From positions 1,798,001-1,862,000 of the forward strand of contig NZ_CP119424.1 of assembly GCF_029223585.1 (NCBI RefSeq): a stretch of DNA of 64,000 bases, written 5' to 3'. Both the position numbers and the translations under genes were made by a program. The notes under the pieces were generated by a model, which ran no database searches, was not told where the DNA came from, and saw only the letters and a program-made list of their open reading frames with translations. Position 1 is the first letter of the stretch, and each line of letters begins with the position of its first letter. Shown piece by piece: positions 25,941 to 33,868 of the stretch. The stretch comes from Photobacterium sp. DA100. Its GTDB lineage: Bacteria; Pseudomonadota; Gammaproteobacteria; Enterobacterales; Vibrionaceae.

Positions 25941-26945
25941 TCACTGAGGTAAACCCTCCTTAATCGGATTTTTTGTATTCTCACCCTCGAAGAAATCGGT
26001 TTCAAGATGTTGCTTTTGTTCATGTAACAAAGCTATCTCACTTTCAGCGTCTTCTAGATTTTTCTCTAGTAAACGGTTTGTTGCTGTCAGTTCTGTATTC
26101 TCTTTACGCTGTGCACTGATTTGATTATTTGATTGGTTCAGTGACTCTTGGGTTGACTTCAATAAGGTAGATTTTTCATTTAACTGCACTTTGACCACTT
26201 CATAGTGGGCAAGCAAATCTGTTAGCTGTAATTTACTCTTCTTAGCCTCATCAACGGCATGTTCCAACTTCACCTCCATTGCTGCATGCGCTTTATCCTT
26301 ATCTGAGATAGTTTGTCTCAGTCCATCTAGCAACGCATATTGTTGGTCTGCCTTTTCAGTTAACTTACTTAATGAGTCAGTCATTTGATTAATCGTCTGT
26401 ACAAGATCGGATTTTTCAGTTTTCGAGTTCGTTAACCTGTTCTCAAGGTTCTCTATTTGATCTTCGAACACCTCATTATTCTCGACCTGTTTCTGTAACC
26501 GAATTTCCATATCGCGCTTGTCTAACTCTGCTGTCGCTTTAGCCTGTGCCAATACGTCGGATTGTGCATCTAGCTCTCTAATTCGGGCTGCAATTAGAGT
26601 TTCATAGTGAGCGTGTGCTTTATCATTTATGCCGATGGTCATCTCACGAAGTATTTTCCCTAGTTCAAGCTCTTTCAGTGACAGCATATCTTGAAGCTCA
26701 ACAGGTAGCTCATAACTTGTTTCTACTATCCTCAGTTCGGAGTTAGAACCTCCACTCGGTTCCATTTGTATTTCAGGAAGTTTGCCCTCAGCAATAAGGC
26801 GATCTAGATCTGCTTGAATGGAAGCTATTTTACCTCGCCCAAGAGCTTCTTTAATGAGCCACCCTGTGGGCTTCCTGCCATCAGAACACAATTGAGTTAC
26901 GATGCGTATAACATCTTCATCCGTGTAGGATTTGGGTCTAGCCAT
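25941..26945 (-). CDS. KfrA-like DNA-binding coiled-coil protein
   Basis: 334 residues from the ATG at 26945 (AAAGG 10 bp upstream). The first 60 residues match the KfrA N-terminal domain (RPKSYTDEDVIRIVTQLCSDGRKPTGWLIKEALGRGKIASIQADLDRL), a winged-helix plasmid regulator. From about residue 85 to 325 the sequence is one long heptad-rich coiled coil. KfrA of IncP plasmids is an autoregulated protein proposed to help segregation. It lies 52 bp downstream of the relaxase gene in the same direction. A structural or accessory role in island maintenance or transfer is an inference. Confidence 0.75.
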   Translation of the reverse strand: MARPKSYTDEDVIRIVTQLCSDGRKPTGWLIKEALGRGKIASIQADLDRLIAEGKLPEIQMEPSGGSNSELRIVETSYELPVELQDMLSLKELELGKILREMTIGINDKAHAHYETLIAARIRELDAQSDVLAQAKATAELDKRDMEIRLQKQVENNEVFEDQIENLENRLTNSKTEKSDLVQTINQMTDSLSKLTEKADQQYALLDGLRQTISDKDKAHAAMEVKLEHAVDEAKKSKLQLTDLLAHYEVVKVQLNEKSTLLKSTQESLNQSNNQISAQRKENTELTATNRLLEKNLEDAESEIALLHEQKQHLETDFFEGENTKNPIKEGLPQ

Positions 26946-26997
26946 ATTGTTTATACCTTTATTTTTATTATTATGGTTAGTTAGTAAGCTGACTAAC

Positions 26998-28503
26998 TTA
27001 CTTACCATCGTGCCCTATGTCTGTATCACAAGCGTCCAGTGCCACAGTTTCAGGCGCTTGTAGCGAAGCCACTTCACTTGCGATTTTATTTGCTAGTTCT
27101 GATGGCAGATCTAACGTTGAGTACAAAACAGAGTTCAGGTACTCGCTTTGCTTTTTTACCAAACCTCTGTCTTTTGCGTTGATCGAAAGTAGCACTTTCT
27201 TAAATATCTCAACGATTTTAGGTACTAAATTTTGCGTTAATGTCTGGGTGAGAATTGTTAGCCTTGAGGATTCGACCTTGAGATCTGACACCTCAAGCTG
27301 CATCGTACCTCGCTCGACCTGCAATTGATTGAGCTGTACCTCTACAAACTCAATATCATCTATAAACTGCGACAATTGTTGCACGGCTTTTTCATTCTCA
27401 TCCAATAAAGCAGCATGTTTCTTTTCTGCTAGCTCGATTTTTCCTTGGAGCAACTCTAGCTGATGAGTGTGATAACTGTGGCTACGCTCCGACTTAGCTA
27501 GTGAAGCTTCCCTATTCATTTCTTTTCTCTTTGCAGACCTACGTTCAGAAGCAGGAGCAAGCTTTGCTACCAAGCCCTTACCAAAAAAGAGGTGTTGATT
27601 AGCATATTCAAAGAGCATTTTTTGAAAGTAACGCCCAAATTTTTGGCTCAGCTTCCTCGTCAGTTTTCCATCAGCAGGTAACAATTTAGTGTTAGGTTCC
27701 GTTCGCTTGATATACTCATTGACGACAGCTACCTGCTGCTTCCTTAGGTCAAACTCGCCAGTGACACGATTCTTCCCTGACAAAAAATAATGTGTATGCG
27801 CTCCCGTATTTGCCTCGGCACTTCGCTCGTCATCATGACCAACTATTGCTTTGATCTCGTAATCGGGGAAATGCACCTCTAAAAACTGGCAAGTGAACGC
27901 AATATACTCAGATAAGCTAATTACATCAGTCCCTACACCCCACTGCTGGGGCACTTTAAAAATACCCTCCTGAACATATATATTGTTCGCAGGCGGCTTC
28001 TGGCATAACTGATTATGAGCATTCAAATAAGTTTCTAACATCTTAATGCGCTGTTTTTTACGCTGCATTGTCAGCTTTGCAAACACTTCGATACGCGAGT
28101 AAGGAACGTGTCTATCCATATCTAATACCGACCGCAAAAAATCAGCAGTAGCCTGATTACCCTTATTTTGCTCGCTTTCAACAGCAGTCTTCATCTTCTT
28201 ACGGTACTGCCGAAGCTGAGTTTGTAACTTTGTTTGATTCTTCTTTTTGGGGTATGGCGCTATTTCATAAAGCAACTCAAGTCGTTTCTCTTCAGGCCAA
28301 TCATGAAGAGACGACTGTTGCCCGTTTACCCAGATCAAGTTTTTCTCAAGCAGCTCATGATTCCACTCTAATTTCTTCGTATTCTTTACTGCTGTTGGTG
28401 GTCGAATACGCAATGAGTGGGCTAATGAATGCTCACATTTCACGCGGTCTGCTGGCTTAGAGCTAAAGTTAAACCGACGATGAAATAATCGTATTTTTTT
28501 CAT
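26998..28503 (-). CDS. putative MobV/Pre-like relaxase
   Basis: 501 residues from the ATG at 28503, chosen because AGAGG lies 5 bp upstream; a GTG at 28509 is possible. The N-terminal region has an H..R......N....W pattern (EHSLAHSLRIRPPTAVKNTKK, then LEWNHELLEKNLIWVNG) like Pre/Mob motif I. Around residue 230 there is GHDDERS...GAHTHYFLSG, resembling the HxDE...PHxH metal-binding motif of MobV relaxases with a longer spacer. The C-terminal half is coiled coil. It would nick island DNA for mobilization by a helper conjugation system. The divergence is large, so this rests on motif order and the neighbouring KfrA gene. Confidence 0.58.
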   Translation of the reverse strand: MKKIRLFHRRFNFSSKPADRVKCEHSLAHSLRIRPPTAVKNTKKLEWNHELLEKNLIWVNGQQSSLHDWPEEKRLELLYEIAPYPKKKNQTKLQTQLRQYRKKMKTAVESEQNKGNQATADFLRSVLDMDRHVPYSRIEVFAKLTMQRKKQRIKMLETYLNAHNQLCQKPPANNIYVQEGIFKVPQQWGVGTDVISLSEYIAFTCQFLEVHFPDYEIKAIVGHDDERSAEANTGAHTHYFLSGKNRVTGEFDLRKQQVAVVNEYIKRTEPNTKLLPADGKLTRKLSQKFGRYFQKMLFEYANQHLFFGKGLVAKLAPASERRSAKRKEMNREASLAKSERSHSYHTHQLELLQGKIELAEKKHAALLDENEKAVQQLSQFIDDIEFVEVQLNQLQVERGTMQLEVSDLKVESSRLTILTQTLTQNLVPKIVEIFKKVLLSINAKDRGLVKKQSEYLNSVLYSTLDLPSELANKIASEVASLQAPETVALDACDTDIGHDGK

Positions 28504-28528
28504 ACGCACCTCTTCAGAGGTGCGTATG
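28501..28528. repeat. perfect 12-bp inverted repeat over the relaxase start codon
   Basis: CATACGCACCTC and GAGGTGCGTATG with a 4-nt loop. On the minus strand it includes both the AGAGG ribosome site and the ATG of the relaxase gene, so the mRNA hairpin would hide the initiation site. As DNA it is an operator or oriT-like dyad; MobV-type origins of transfer often carry hairpins just before mob. Confidence 0.8.
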
Positions 28529-28555
28529 GTAGAGAGTCAAGAGGTGCTTCTCTTG

Positions 28556-28671
28556 CCCGCAGCTCGCGTGCATCTTTTGCGAAGCAAAAGTGTGACGAGA
28601 GCGCAGCGGGTTGCCTTGTCGTATCACTTTTAAAGTGAACGACTTTGACACTGTTAGTGCCATTAATGGCA
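28556..28671. other. dyad-rich region between relaxase and recombinase (candidate oriT)
   Basis: Contains an imperfect long stem 28556-28610 (CCCGC... / ...GCGGG) with an inner perfect stem CTTTTGC (28574-28580) / GCAAAAG (28584-28590), then TCACTTTTAAAGTGA (28624-28638) and TGCCATTAATGGCA (28658-28671), both perfect palindromes. Such density of dyads next to a relaxase gene suggests an origin of transfer or a regulatory hub. Not proven by homology. Confidence 0.5.
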
Positions 28672-28744
28672 GTACAACTGCCATTGGTGACAACGAAAGT
28701 GGCAGCGGTGACATCGATAATGCCATTGGCGGCAGTGCTTATTA

Positions 28745-29842
28745 TCATTTCGCACCACCAAGTGTAGCCTTAAGAATAGCTAGCAGCTCAGGGTTGGACT
28801 CTAATTTAGCTACGAGGTCAGCGGTTTCAACCGATATCGAAGCAGAAGAAAGAGCCATTACAGGTGCTTGCCCAAATGCTTCAGCCAAGTTATCAGCGGC
28901 TAAACGGGCACAATCTGGAGCATCAGAAGCTATCCATCGACCGTAATGCTTATCAACCATATGAGTGCCAGAATGCCCCATCTGAGCAGCAATCCACTCT
29001 TTCGATATACCCGCAGTTAAATTCTGTGATGCAAAGGTATGCCTTAACTGACCAACTCCACGGTGGTTAACCTCTGCTTGCAGCAGAAAAGCATCGAAAA
29101 AATCTTTGGCAAACTGTGCTGCATGTAAAAATGGCTTACTGGTCTTACTGTTATAAAAAACGAACTGCACAAACTCTTTTTTTAGCGTTTTGTTATCTTC
29201 TTGCCTAACCGATATTTTCCTTAGCTTCTTCTTGCCAGTAAGTTGCAACTGCTGCTTCAAGAGGCCAATAGCAAGTTGGTTAAGCTCAACGGTTCGCACT
29301 GACCCCTCAGTTTTGGGCACTTTGTATTCTTGGAGAACCTTAGCTCTTCGGACGTACATCTCCTTACGTTGCCAATTGATATCATCCCAACTGAGCGCAA
29401 GTAACTCACTGATCCTCAAACCTGTGAGAGCATTAAATAAGCACGCATTTTTCCCACTTTGACACGATACATCAGTATCATGGAGCTTTTTCAGCTCTGC
29501 TTTTGTAAACGGTACAGGTTCGAATGTTGTAACTTTCAGGTTTTGAATACCCGTCATAGGGTTTCGTTCAAGCGCACCGTCTAGCTCAGCAAAACGGAAA
29601 ACCGCCCTCAGGATAGTCAGGAATTCGTTGATCGTTTTGTTTTTATAACGCTTATGAAGCCTATCTATTAGCGCTAATATGTCACTGTGAGTAACATCTG
29701 CAATGGCACGACTGCCAATTCGATTTTCCAGCTTCTTAGCTTTACTCTTCTCAGCGCGGAGAGTTGACGGGCTGACTTTATAAGTGCGACTTGTGATGTA
29801 TTGCTCAATGTAGTTTTTTACTTTCTTCTCTTGTTGTTTCAC
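28745..29842 (-). CDS. phage-type tyrosine recombinase (integrase 1)
   Basis: 365 residues from a GTG at 29842. The N-terminal core-binding (SAM-like) domain is followed by the catalytic domain: TGLRISELLALSWDDI (first Arg), GQLRHTFASQNL (second Arg; the usual His/Tyr three residues before it is Gly) and MGHSGTHMVDKHYGRW (His and nucleophile Tyr). It resembles P2/P4-like integrases. It sits in the middle of the island next to the relaxase, not at the tRNA end, so it may belong to an older or nested element, or act on the dyads around it. Confidence 0.85.
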   Translation of the reverse strand: MKQQEKKVKNYIEQYITSRTYKVSPSTLRAEKSKAKKLENRIGSRAIADVTHSDILALIDRLHKRYKNKTINEFLTILRAVFRFAELDGALERNPMTGIQNLKVTTFEPVPFTKAELKKLHDTDVSCQSGKNACLFNALTGLRISELLALSWDDINWQRKEMYVRRAKVLQEYKVPKTEGSVRTVELNQLAIGLLKQQLQLTGKKKLRKISVRQEDNKTLKKEFVQFVFYNSKTSKPFLHAAQFAKDFFDAFLLQAEVNHRGVGQLRHTFASQNLTAGISKEWIAAQMGHSGTHMVDKHYGRWIASDAPDCARLAADNLAEAFGQAPVMALSSASISVETADLVAKLESNPELLAILKATLGGAK

Positions 29843-30102
29843 GTCTCAATTCTTAGGCAACTTCAGTGCTGCTCTTCTGTCTTAAGGGCAAATTACAAGA
29901 GTTCCTCATCACTATCAAATATGAAAAACCTAATAATATTAGATATTTATTATAAAAAATCACGATTGCGATGAATATCAATAGGTTAGAAATTTGAATT
30001 TTTTTGAGAAATTTCCATATGAGACTCACACACTAAGCTTTCCCCCTCTAAAACATCTTACGTTGGCATAGTGATTCGAACAGCAGACATAATCTCATCA
30101 TC

Positions 30103-30170
30103 AATTGACTTGAATAAGCCTAATAATCACATCACAAATTGATTTGAATAGGTCTGATATTCACTTCACA
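30103..30170. repeat. 34-bp imperfect direct repeats
   Basis: AATTGACTTGAATAAGCC... (30103-30136) is followed directly by AATTGATTTGAATAGGTC... (30137-30170), about 80 percent identical by eye, both ending near CA(C/T)(A/T)TCAC. Tandem placement 260 bp upstream of integrase 1 suits arm-type binding sites. Confidence 0.65.
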
Positions 30171-30297
30171 TGATGCACCTCATTGGCACAGCTCGTGCGG
30201 CTGTAACTATCTAGTGATAATTAAGGCTTGTGTCTCATGTTTTTGTATGTGGGTAGAACGCAAGAAAACTGGCTGGGGTCATCACTATTGTTCACCA

Positions 30298-30335
30298 TTG
30301 TCCATCGTTGTCCACGCGTGGACAATGACGGACAA
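30298..30335. repeat. 38-bp dyad built of TTGTCCA repeats
   Basis: TTGTCCATCGTTGTCCACG (30298-30316) is mirrored by CGTGGACAATGACGGACAA (30317-30335) with two mismatched pairs. Each arm holds two TTGTCC units 10 bp apart, and a fifth diverged unit (TTGTTCACCA) precedes it at 30288. One-turn spacing on one DNA face suggests cooperative binding of a dimeric protein. Confidence 0.8.
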
Positions 30336-30438
30336 CGCCTTTAAATTCCCGATGATTAGTCATCATTTAGTTTATCTTCTGTCGATGGCAAGAGTGCTTT
30401 GTTCCCCCAAGTCTAACAATAAAGTTGTTCTGTCATGA

Positions 30439-30485
30439 TCAATTATCGCACTGATCAGTATCATACTATCCAGTGCGATAATTGA
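30439..30485. repeat. perfect 15-bp inverted repeat, 17-nt loop
   Basis: TCAATTATCGCACTG (30439-30453) and CAGTGCGATAATTGA (30471-30485) match exactly. The loop ATCAGTATCATACTATC is not palindromic. It lies 172 bp upstream of the 157-aa gene. There is no U-run, so it is more likely a protein-binding site or single-strand origin-like hairpin than a terminator. Confidence 0.8.
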
Positions 30486-30657
30486 GATTGAGAAACAAGC
30501 TGTTTCGTGAATTACTCCTGTCCATCTTCGAGTCAGTCAGATTTGGCTGACTCTCCTTTGCCCCAAACTTTGTTATCGAGTGGTTTACTGCGTTTTGCTA
30601 GTAACTCATAATGCTATACGTGAGCTGAAAAGACAGGGTTATACATAGTGAGGATGA

Positions 30658-31131
30658 ATGAAGAATACAACCCCACAATCTATCGTACCTAATTTGGATA
30701 AGTGGTCTGTTGGCTCGCATGAGCGCCTAATAAATGGGTATTGGGAGTTGGGTATGATGAGATTTCATACTTTCGCCAATGAGTTTGGAGAAGACCTCCA
30801 GAATACATACAATCGCATCAACAATGGATTAGGGGTTCAAACGGTCTACATCGACCTTCTCTCACTAGCAGGTGAAGATTACAGAAACAAGTCGCAAATC
30901 ATGGATATCATCCGAAGTGACAAGCCAACGTGGATCTGGTTTATCAATTGCGAGGCGCTTCTAAATGGTTCTCTGGCTAGCTGGCTACGATCAATCCTCA
31001 CCACATACAACGCAGATCATATTCGAGTTACTTTTGTGCTCGATAATCAAGAGCAGTTCAGCTGTATCTTCCAGCATTATTCCGCGCCACTATATCAATC
31101 GACTATGGCTCTCGATCTTCAGAAGAGCTAG
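30658..31131 (+). CDS. island protein, 157 aa, unknown
   Basis: 157 residues starting after GTGAGG. The second half alternates hydrophobic strands and helices (KPTWIWFINCEALLNGSLASW, then HIRVTFVLDNQEQFSCIFQHY), a pattern like the later strands of a P-loop or Rossmann core, but no Walker motif is present. No family recognised. It is followed by a stem-loop and a 400-bp gap, so it is probably separate from the three-gene operon, though both may be cargo of the same kind. Confidence 0.55.
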   Translation: MKNTTPQSIVPNLDKWSVGSHERLINGYWELGMMRFHTFANEFGEDLQNTYNRINNGLGVQTVYIDLLSLAGEDYRNKSQIMDIIRSDKPTWIWFINCEALLNGSLASWLRSILTTYNADHIRVTFVLDNQEQFSCIFQHYSAPLYQSTMALDLQKS

Positions 31132-31530
31132 CTCAGAATTGTCCAGAACTTCCACAGTTGGCACTTCGTAGCTCAGAAGTGCCCCATTAAACCGTTTAGA
31201 GTAAGAGATCATTCATATACTGTTAATAGGAATTTGCCCTACTAAGCCTAATGCGACAGTACTTATTGTGACATGAGTAAGAGCACACACTTAGATAAAA
31301 CCAGTTCCATACATGCGTAAACTCTACATTATACAAACTCATTAGATACCATGGATTCCGTACTTGTCCTGACCTTGCTTATAGGTAAGTTCTCCCTTTT
31401 CTGCTTGGAAAATGTCAACCTTATTAAGGTCGAGCCAAGGACTCTTTTATTGATTTTTAGAGATCGCAGATGGATTGCCTTAGTTTCATATGCCACAATG
31501 ATTGCAATAAGTTGGTTATGGAACAATTAG
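31132..31530. other. intergenic region before the three-gene operon
   Basis: Contains hairpin GGCACTTC (31160-31167) / GAAGTGCC (31176-31183) soon after the 157-aa gene, probably its terminator, and then about 340 bp that should hold the operon promoter. A short minus-strand frame at 31329-31526 has no supporting signal. Confidence 0.5.
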
Positions 31531-32640
31531 ATGAACACGATTTCAAAAGCTAAGAGTCTATCACGCTCTCTGTTATACCGAGTCGCATGGGAAACCCAGT
31601 GCAAGCCTTTACTGCACCTTAACTCAATCAAAACAGGCCTCGGTACTGAACGCACTCTAGACAAGCTATTTGGAAGCTTCGATAACGAAGAATATGCTCA
31701 AAAGTTCATTGAGCTATACGACGGTTACTACATGCAGTCACTACTAGCTGGTAACCGAACAATCAAGGTATTTCAACTGTCGGAAGAGAAGTTTGAAGCC
31801 ATCCAAAATGCTTATGCTGGCGCGACACCAACGGAAGGTGTCGATACAGAATTCTTCCCTTACTACATTGATGAAGAGCGTGCGGATGAGCTTGGTAGAG
31901 ACACAAAGCTAACCAAAGTTATGCAGGTGTACGAAAAGACGTACTTCTTCTTCTCAACAAACCGCTCAATTACAGAAAAGAATGACCTGAACGCAAATGT
32001 CTATGGTGACAACCCAGAAATAGTTGAATTTCTGAAAAAGTTTTCTAAGGTTACGGCATTCACGGAGCAATCAAGACAATATATCGACATTGTATGCTTG
32101 AATGCGAAAGACAAGACTATCGAGCTTCGTCTGGATACGTCATCGGCCGTAGCTGCGAAAGACATCAGTTTGTTATTCAGAAGCGTACAAGAAGCGTTCA
32201 TCGACCTGGTGCCAGAGAGACTAGACTTTGCCGTATTCGTTGATTCGATGAACTTCTTTCCATTAGTGAAAGGTATCTGCGCCTCTGAGGCGTGTAGAGT
32301 TGTTGAGTTAAGCTTTACGACTGATGATGGTTATATCCATCATGAGCGTGACCGAAACGGCTCTAAAGGTGGAGACGTTCGCACGGGAGAGTTTCATAAA
32401 GGCGGCGTTGAAAAATGTGAAATCAATCCATACAGAATTTCAGCTCGATGGAAAGGAAGCTTTACCGCTGAGCTAAAATATGAATACGAAATGTCGTTGA
32501 ATGCGAGTGTTAGAGAACTCAGTGACACAGGTGGTGGACACCTTAGCCATGCAATCGTGTCTATGTGTCCATGTGAAAAAGATTTAGATGCACTACTAGA
32601 TATCTTGAAGACGCCAAATGAGCTATCAGAAACTGCTTGA
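31531..32640 (+). CDS. first gene of three-gene island operon, unknown protein (369 aa)
   Basis: 369 residues, acidic, no signal peptide or membrane segment. GGAA lies about 9 bp before the ATG. The middle contains beta-rich stretches (YEKTYFFFSTNRS, SRQYIDIVCLNAKDKTIELRLDTSSA, ERLDFAVFVDSMNFFPLVKGI) and the C-terminus a glycine-rich loop (DTGGGHLSHAI). No known domain is recognised and no catalytic motif stands out. It overlaps the next gene by 23 bp, so the products are likely made together and may form a complex with the nuclease. A sensor or specificity subunit is an inference from this arrangement. Confidence 0.65.
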   Translation: MNTISKAKSLSRSLLYRVAWETQCKPLLHLNSIKTGLGTERTLDKLFGSFDNEEYAQKFIELYDGYYMQSLLAGNRTIKVFQLSEEKFEAIQNAYAGATPTEGVDTEFFPYYIDEERADELGRDTKLTKVMQVYEKTYFFFSTNRSITEKNDLNANVYGDNPEIVEFLKKFSKVTAFTEQSRQYIDIVCLNAKDKTIELRLDTSSAVAAKDISLLFRSVQEAFIDLVPERLDFAVFVDSMNFFPLVKGICASEACRVVELSFTTDDGYIHHERDRNGSKGGDVRTGEFHKGGVEKCEINPYRISARWKGSFTAELKYEYEMSLNASVRELSDTGGGHLSHAIVSMCPCEKDLDALLDILKTPNELSETA

Positions 32641-33016
32641 AACAGTCAGGACTGACTTGGAGAGCATGCCGAACTTAGTTTCGGCATGCGAAATGATTAT
32701 CGAAAAGATTAGCCAAAAGGATGCTAAGGCCTGGCAGCACCTGACGTTTGCATCAATCAACAACCTCTCTGACTCTATGCTTAAGCCAAATGACGTAGTT
32801 CGAATTACTCAATATCTAGCTGGCGAGCGAGTAGGGCTTTTCAAAACTGGTTTCGAGTACATAGGCGAAGAAGGCCAGTTCATTCTAGATAATGAAAACA
32901 GCTATTATGCGTATCATGAAAACGCTATAGCGCACCCTGAAACAGGTAAATTAATTAAAGACGTTAAAAACGATGTTTTTATGTTCTTCACTGTTGATGA
33001 GGGGGCTCTAAAGTGA
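32618..33016 (+). CDS. second gene of three-gene island operon, unknown protein (132 aa)
   Basis: 132 residues beginning inside the end of the first gene (23-bp overlap) and ending with a 4-bp GTGA overlap with the nuclease gene. Helical N-terminal half (LLETVRTDLESMPNLVSACEMIIEKIS), beta-rich C-terminal half (FEYIGEEGQFILDNENSYYAYHE, then VFMFFTVDEG). No family recognised. The tight overlaps on both sides indicate a stoichiometric partner, possibly a regulator of the nuclease. Confidence 0.62.
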   Translation: MSYQKLLETVRTDLESMPNLVSACEMIIEKISQKDAKAWQHLTFASINNLSDSMLKPNDVVRITQYLAGERVGLFKTGFEYIGEEGQFILDNENSYYAYHENAIAHPETGKLIKDVKNDVFMFFTVDEGALK

Positions 33017-33690
33017 AGCCGATGGAATTTGAAGATATGTCAATCGGTCAGCTCGCTGCACTAGAGCCAATGATACCTGAAGTCGGCGGGTTCCCGAGTA
33101 GGGTAATTGCTCTTCGTTCTGGTTATAACAATTGGTTAGCGCGACTCTATCAGGACCTCGATTACATTATCAAAGAAGTAATATTTCCTTCTGCAAGCTA
33201 TCGACAGAATGACGGTGAGGACCGATTTAACCTTGAAATTGGCAACTCTCTGAAGCTCATGGGTTATCAGGCATCGCACGACAGATGGAATAACGGTCAC
33301 CCAGATATTTTTGTCGAAAGCCCAGGTTATGGTTATAAGTGGACTGGTGAGTCAAAGATTCATAGCACCTACGATTATTTGCTCGAAGGTTACAAACAAC
33401 TCTGTGAGCGCTACTCATCTGGTTTTGAACACCAAGACCAAGGTGCAGTTTTGGTTATTACGACGAATGTTGACATCAAGTCCTTGATGGAGAACTGGCG
33501 CAAGAAGCTAGCTGATGACGTTGACTATCAAGCTGCTGGGGTGTCCGTTTATGATTGCAAGTTCGACAAAACGTGCTTTATGTCCTCTCATAAACACAGT
33601 GTATCGGGCGAGGGTTTTGAGGTAAGACATATACCGATAAGTATAAGGTTCCAGCCGACCGATAAGAGTGCAATGAACCGAAAAAAATAA
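33013..33690 (+). CDS. PD-(D/E)XK nuclease-like protein, third gene of island operon
   Basis: 225 residues from a GTG overlapping the previous stop (GTGA). The core of a PD-(D/E)XK nuclease is visible: Glu75 in a helix (FNLEIGNSLKLMGY), His96-Pro97-Asp98 (NNGHPDIFVE), then Glu113-Ser114-Lys115 (WTGESKI), followed by a long helix (YDYLLEGYKQLCERY) and a strand (AVLVITTNVD). Spacing D-x14-ExK is acceptable for the fold. Likely metal-dependent DNA or RNA cleavage as effector of the operon. It is followed by strong hairpins. Known defence families with the same three-gene layout were not recognised. Confidence 0.65.
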   Translation: MKPMEFEDMSIGQLAALEPMIPEVGGFPSRVIALRSGYNNWLARLYQDLDYIIKEVIFPSASYRQNDGEDRFNLEIGNSLKLMGYQASHDRWNNGHPDIFVESPGYGYKWTGESKIHSTYDYLLEGYKQLCERYSSGFEHQDQGAVLVITTNVDIKSLMENWRKKLADDVDYQAAGVSVYDCKFDKTCFMSSHKHSVSGEGFEVRHIPISIRFQPTDKSAMNRKK

Positions 33691-33814
33691 ATCAAAAGGT
33701 TCTGGGTTAGTGCATTCTTCTTCACTACTTGGTAATCCATCAGGTTTGCCATACCTAAAATAATTTACGCTTTGCTAAATTAGCAAAGTAGCTGAAACAT
33801 TAATGTCAAAATAT

Positions 33815-33836
33815 GAGCTAGCTAAATAGCTAGCTC
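33815..33836 (+). terminator. terminator of the three-gene operon
   Basis: GAGCTAGCTA / TAGCTAGCTC, perfect 10-bp stem separated by AA, followed by GGCTTTTCTT. A second hairpin CTTTGCTA-AAT-TAGCAAAG lies just upstream (33770-33788). Together they insulate the operon from the convergent integrase gene. Confidence 0.8.
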
Positions 33837-33868
33837 GGCTTTTCTTAACATTGAAATAGCACAGGGCA

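Larger units (their letters stand above)
29843..30657. other. 815-bp island intergenic region with three repeat structures
   Basis: No credible gene (a 74-codon frame at 30214-30438 runs through a dyad). It holds 34-bp direct repeats at 30103-30170 and two long dyads at 30298-30335 and 30439-30485, each listed separately. Likely functions are recombinase arm sites or promoters for the 157-aa gene and the recombinase. Confidence 0.6.

Noticed and set aside
28500..28748. 82-codon minus-strand frame between integrase 1 and the relaxase
   Set aside because: Low-complexity product driven by the palindromes; it overlaps the relaxase start hairpin.
30214..30438. 74-codon plus-strand frame in the island gap
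   Set aside because: It runs straight through the 38-bp dyad, lacks a ribosome site and looks like a chance frame.
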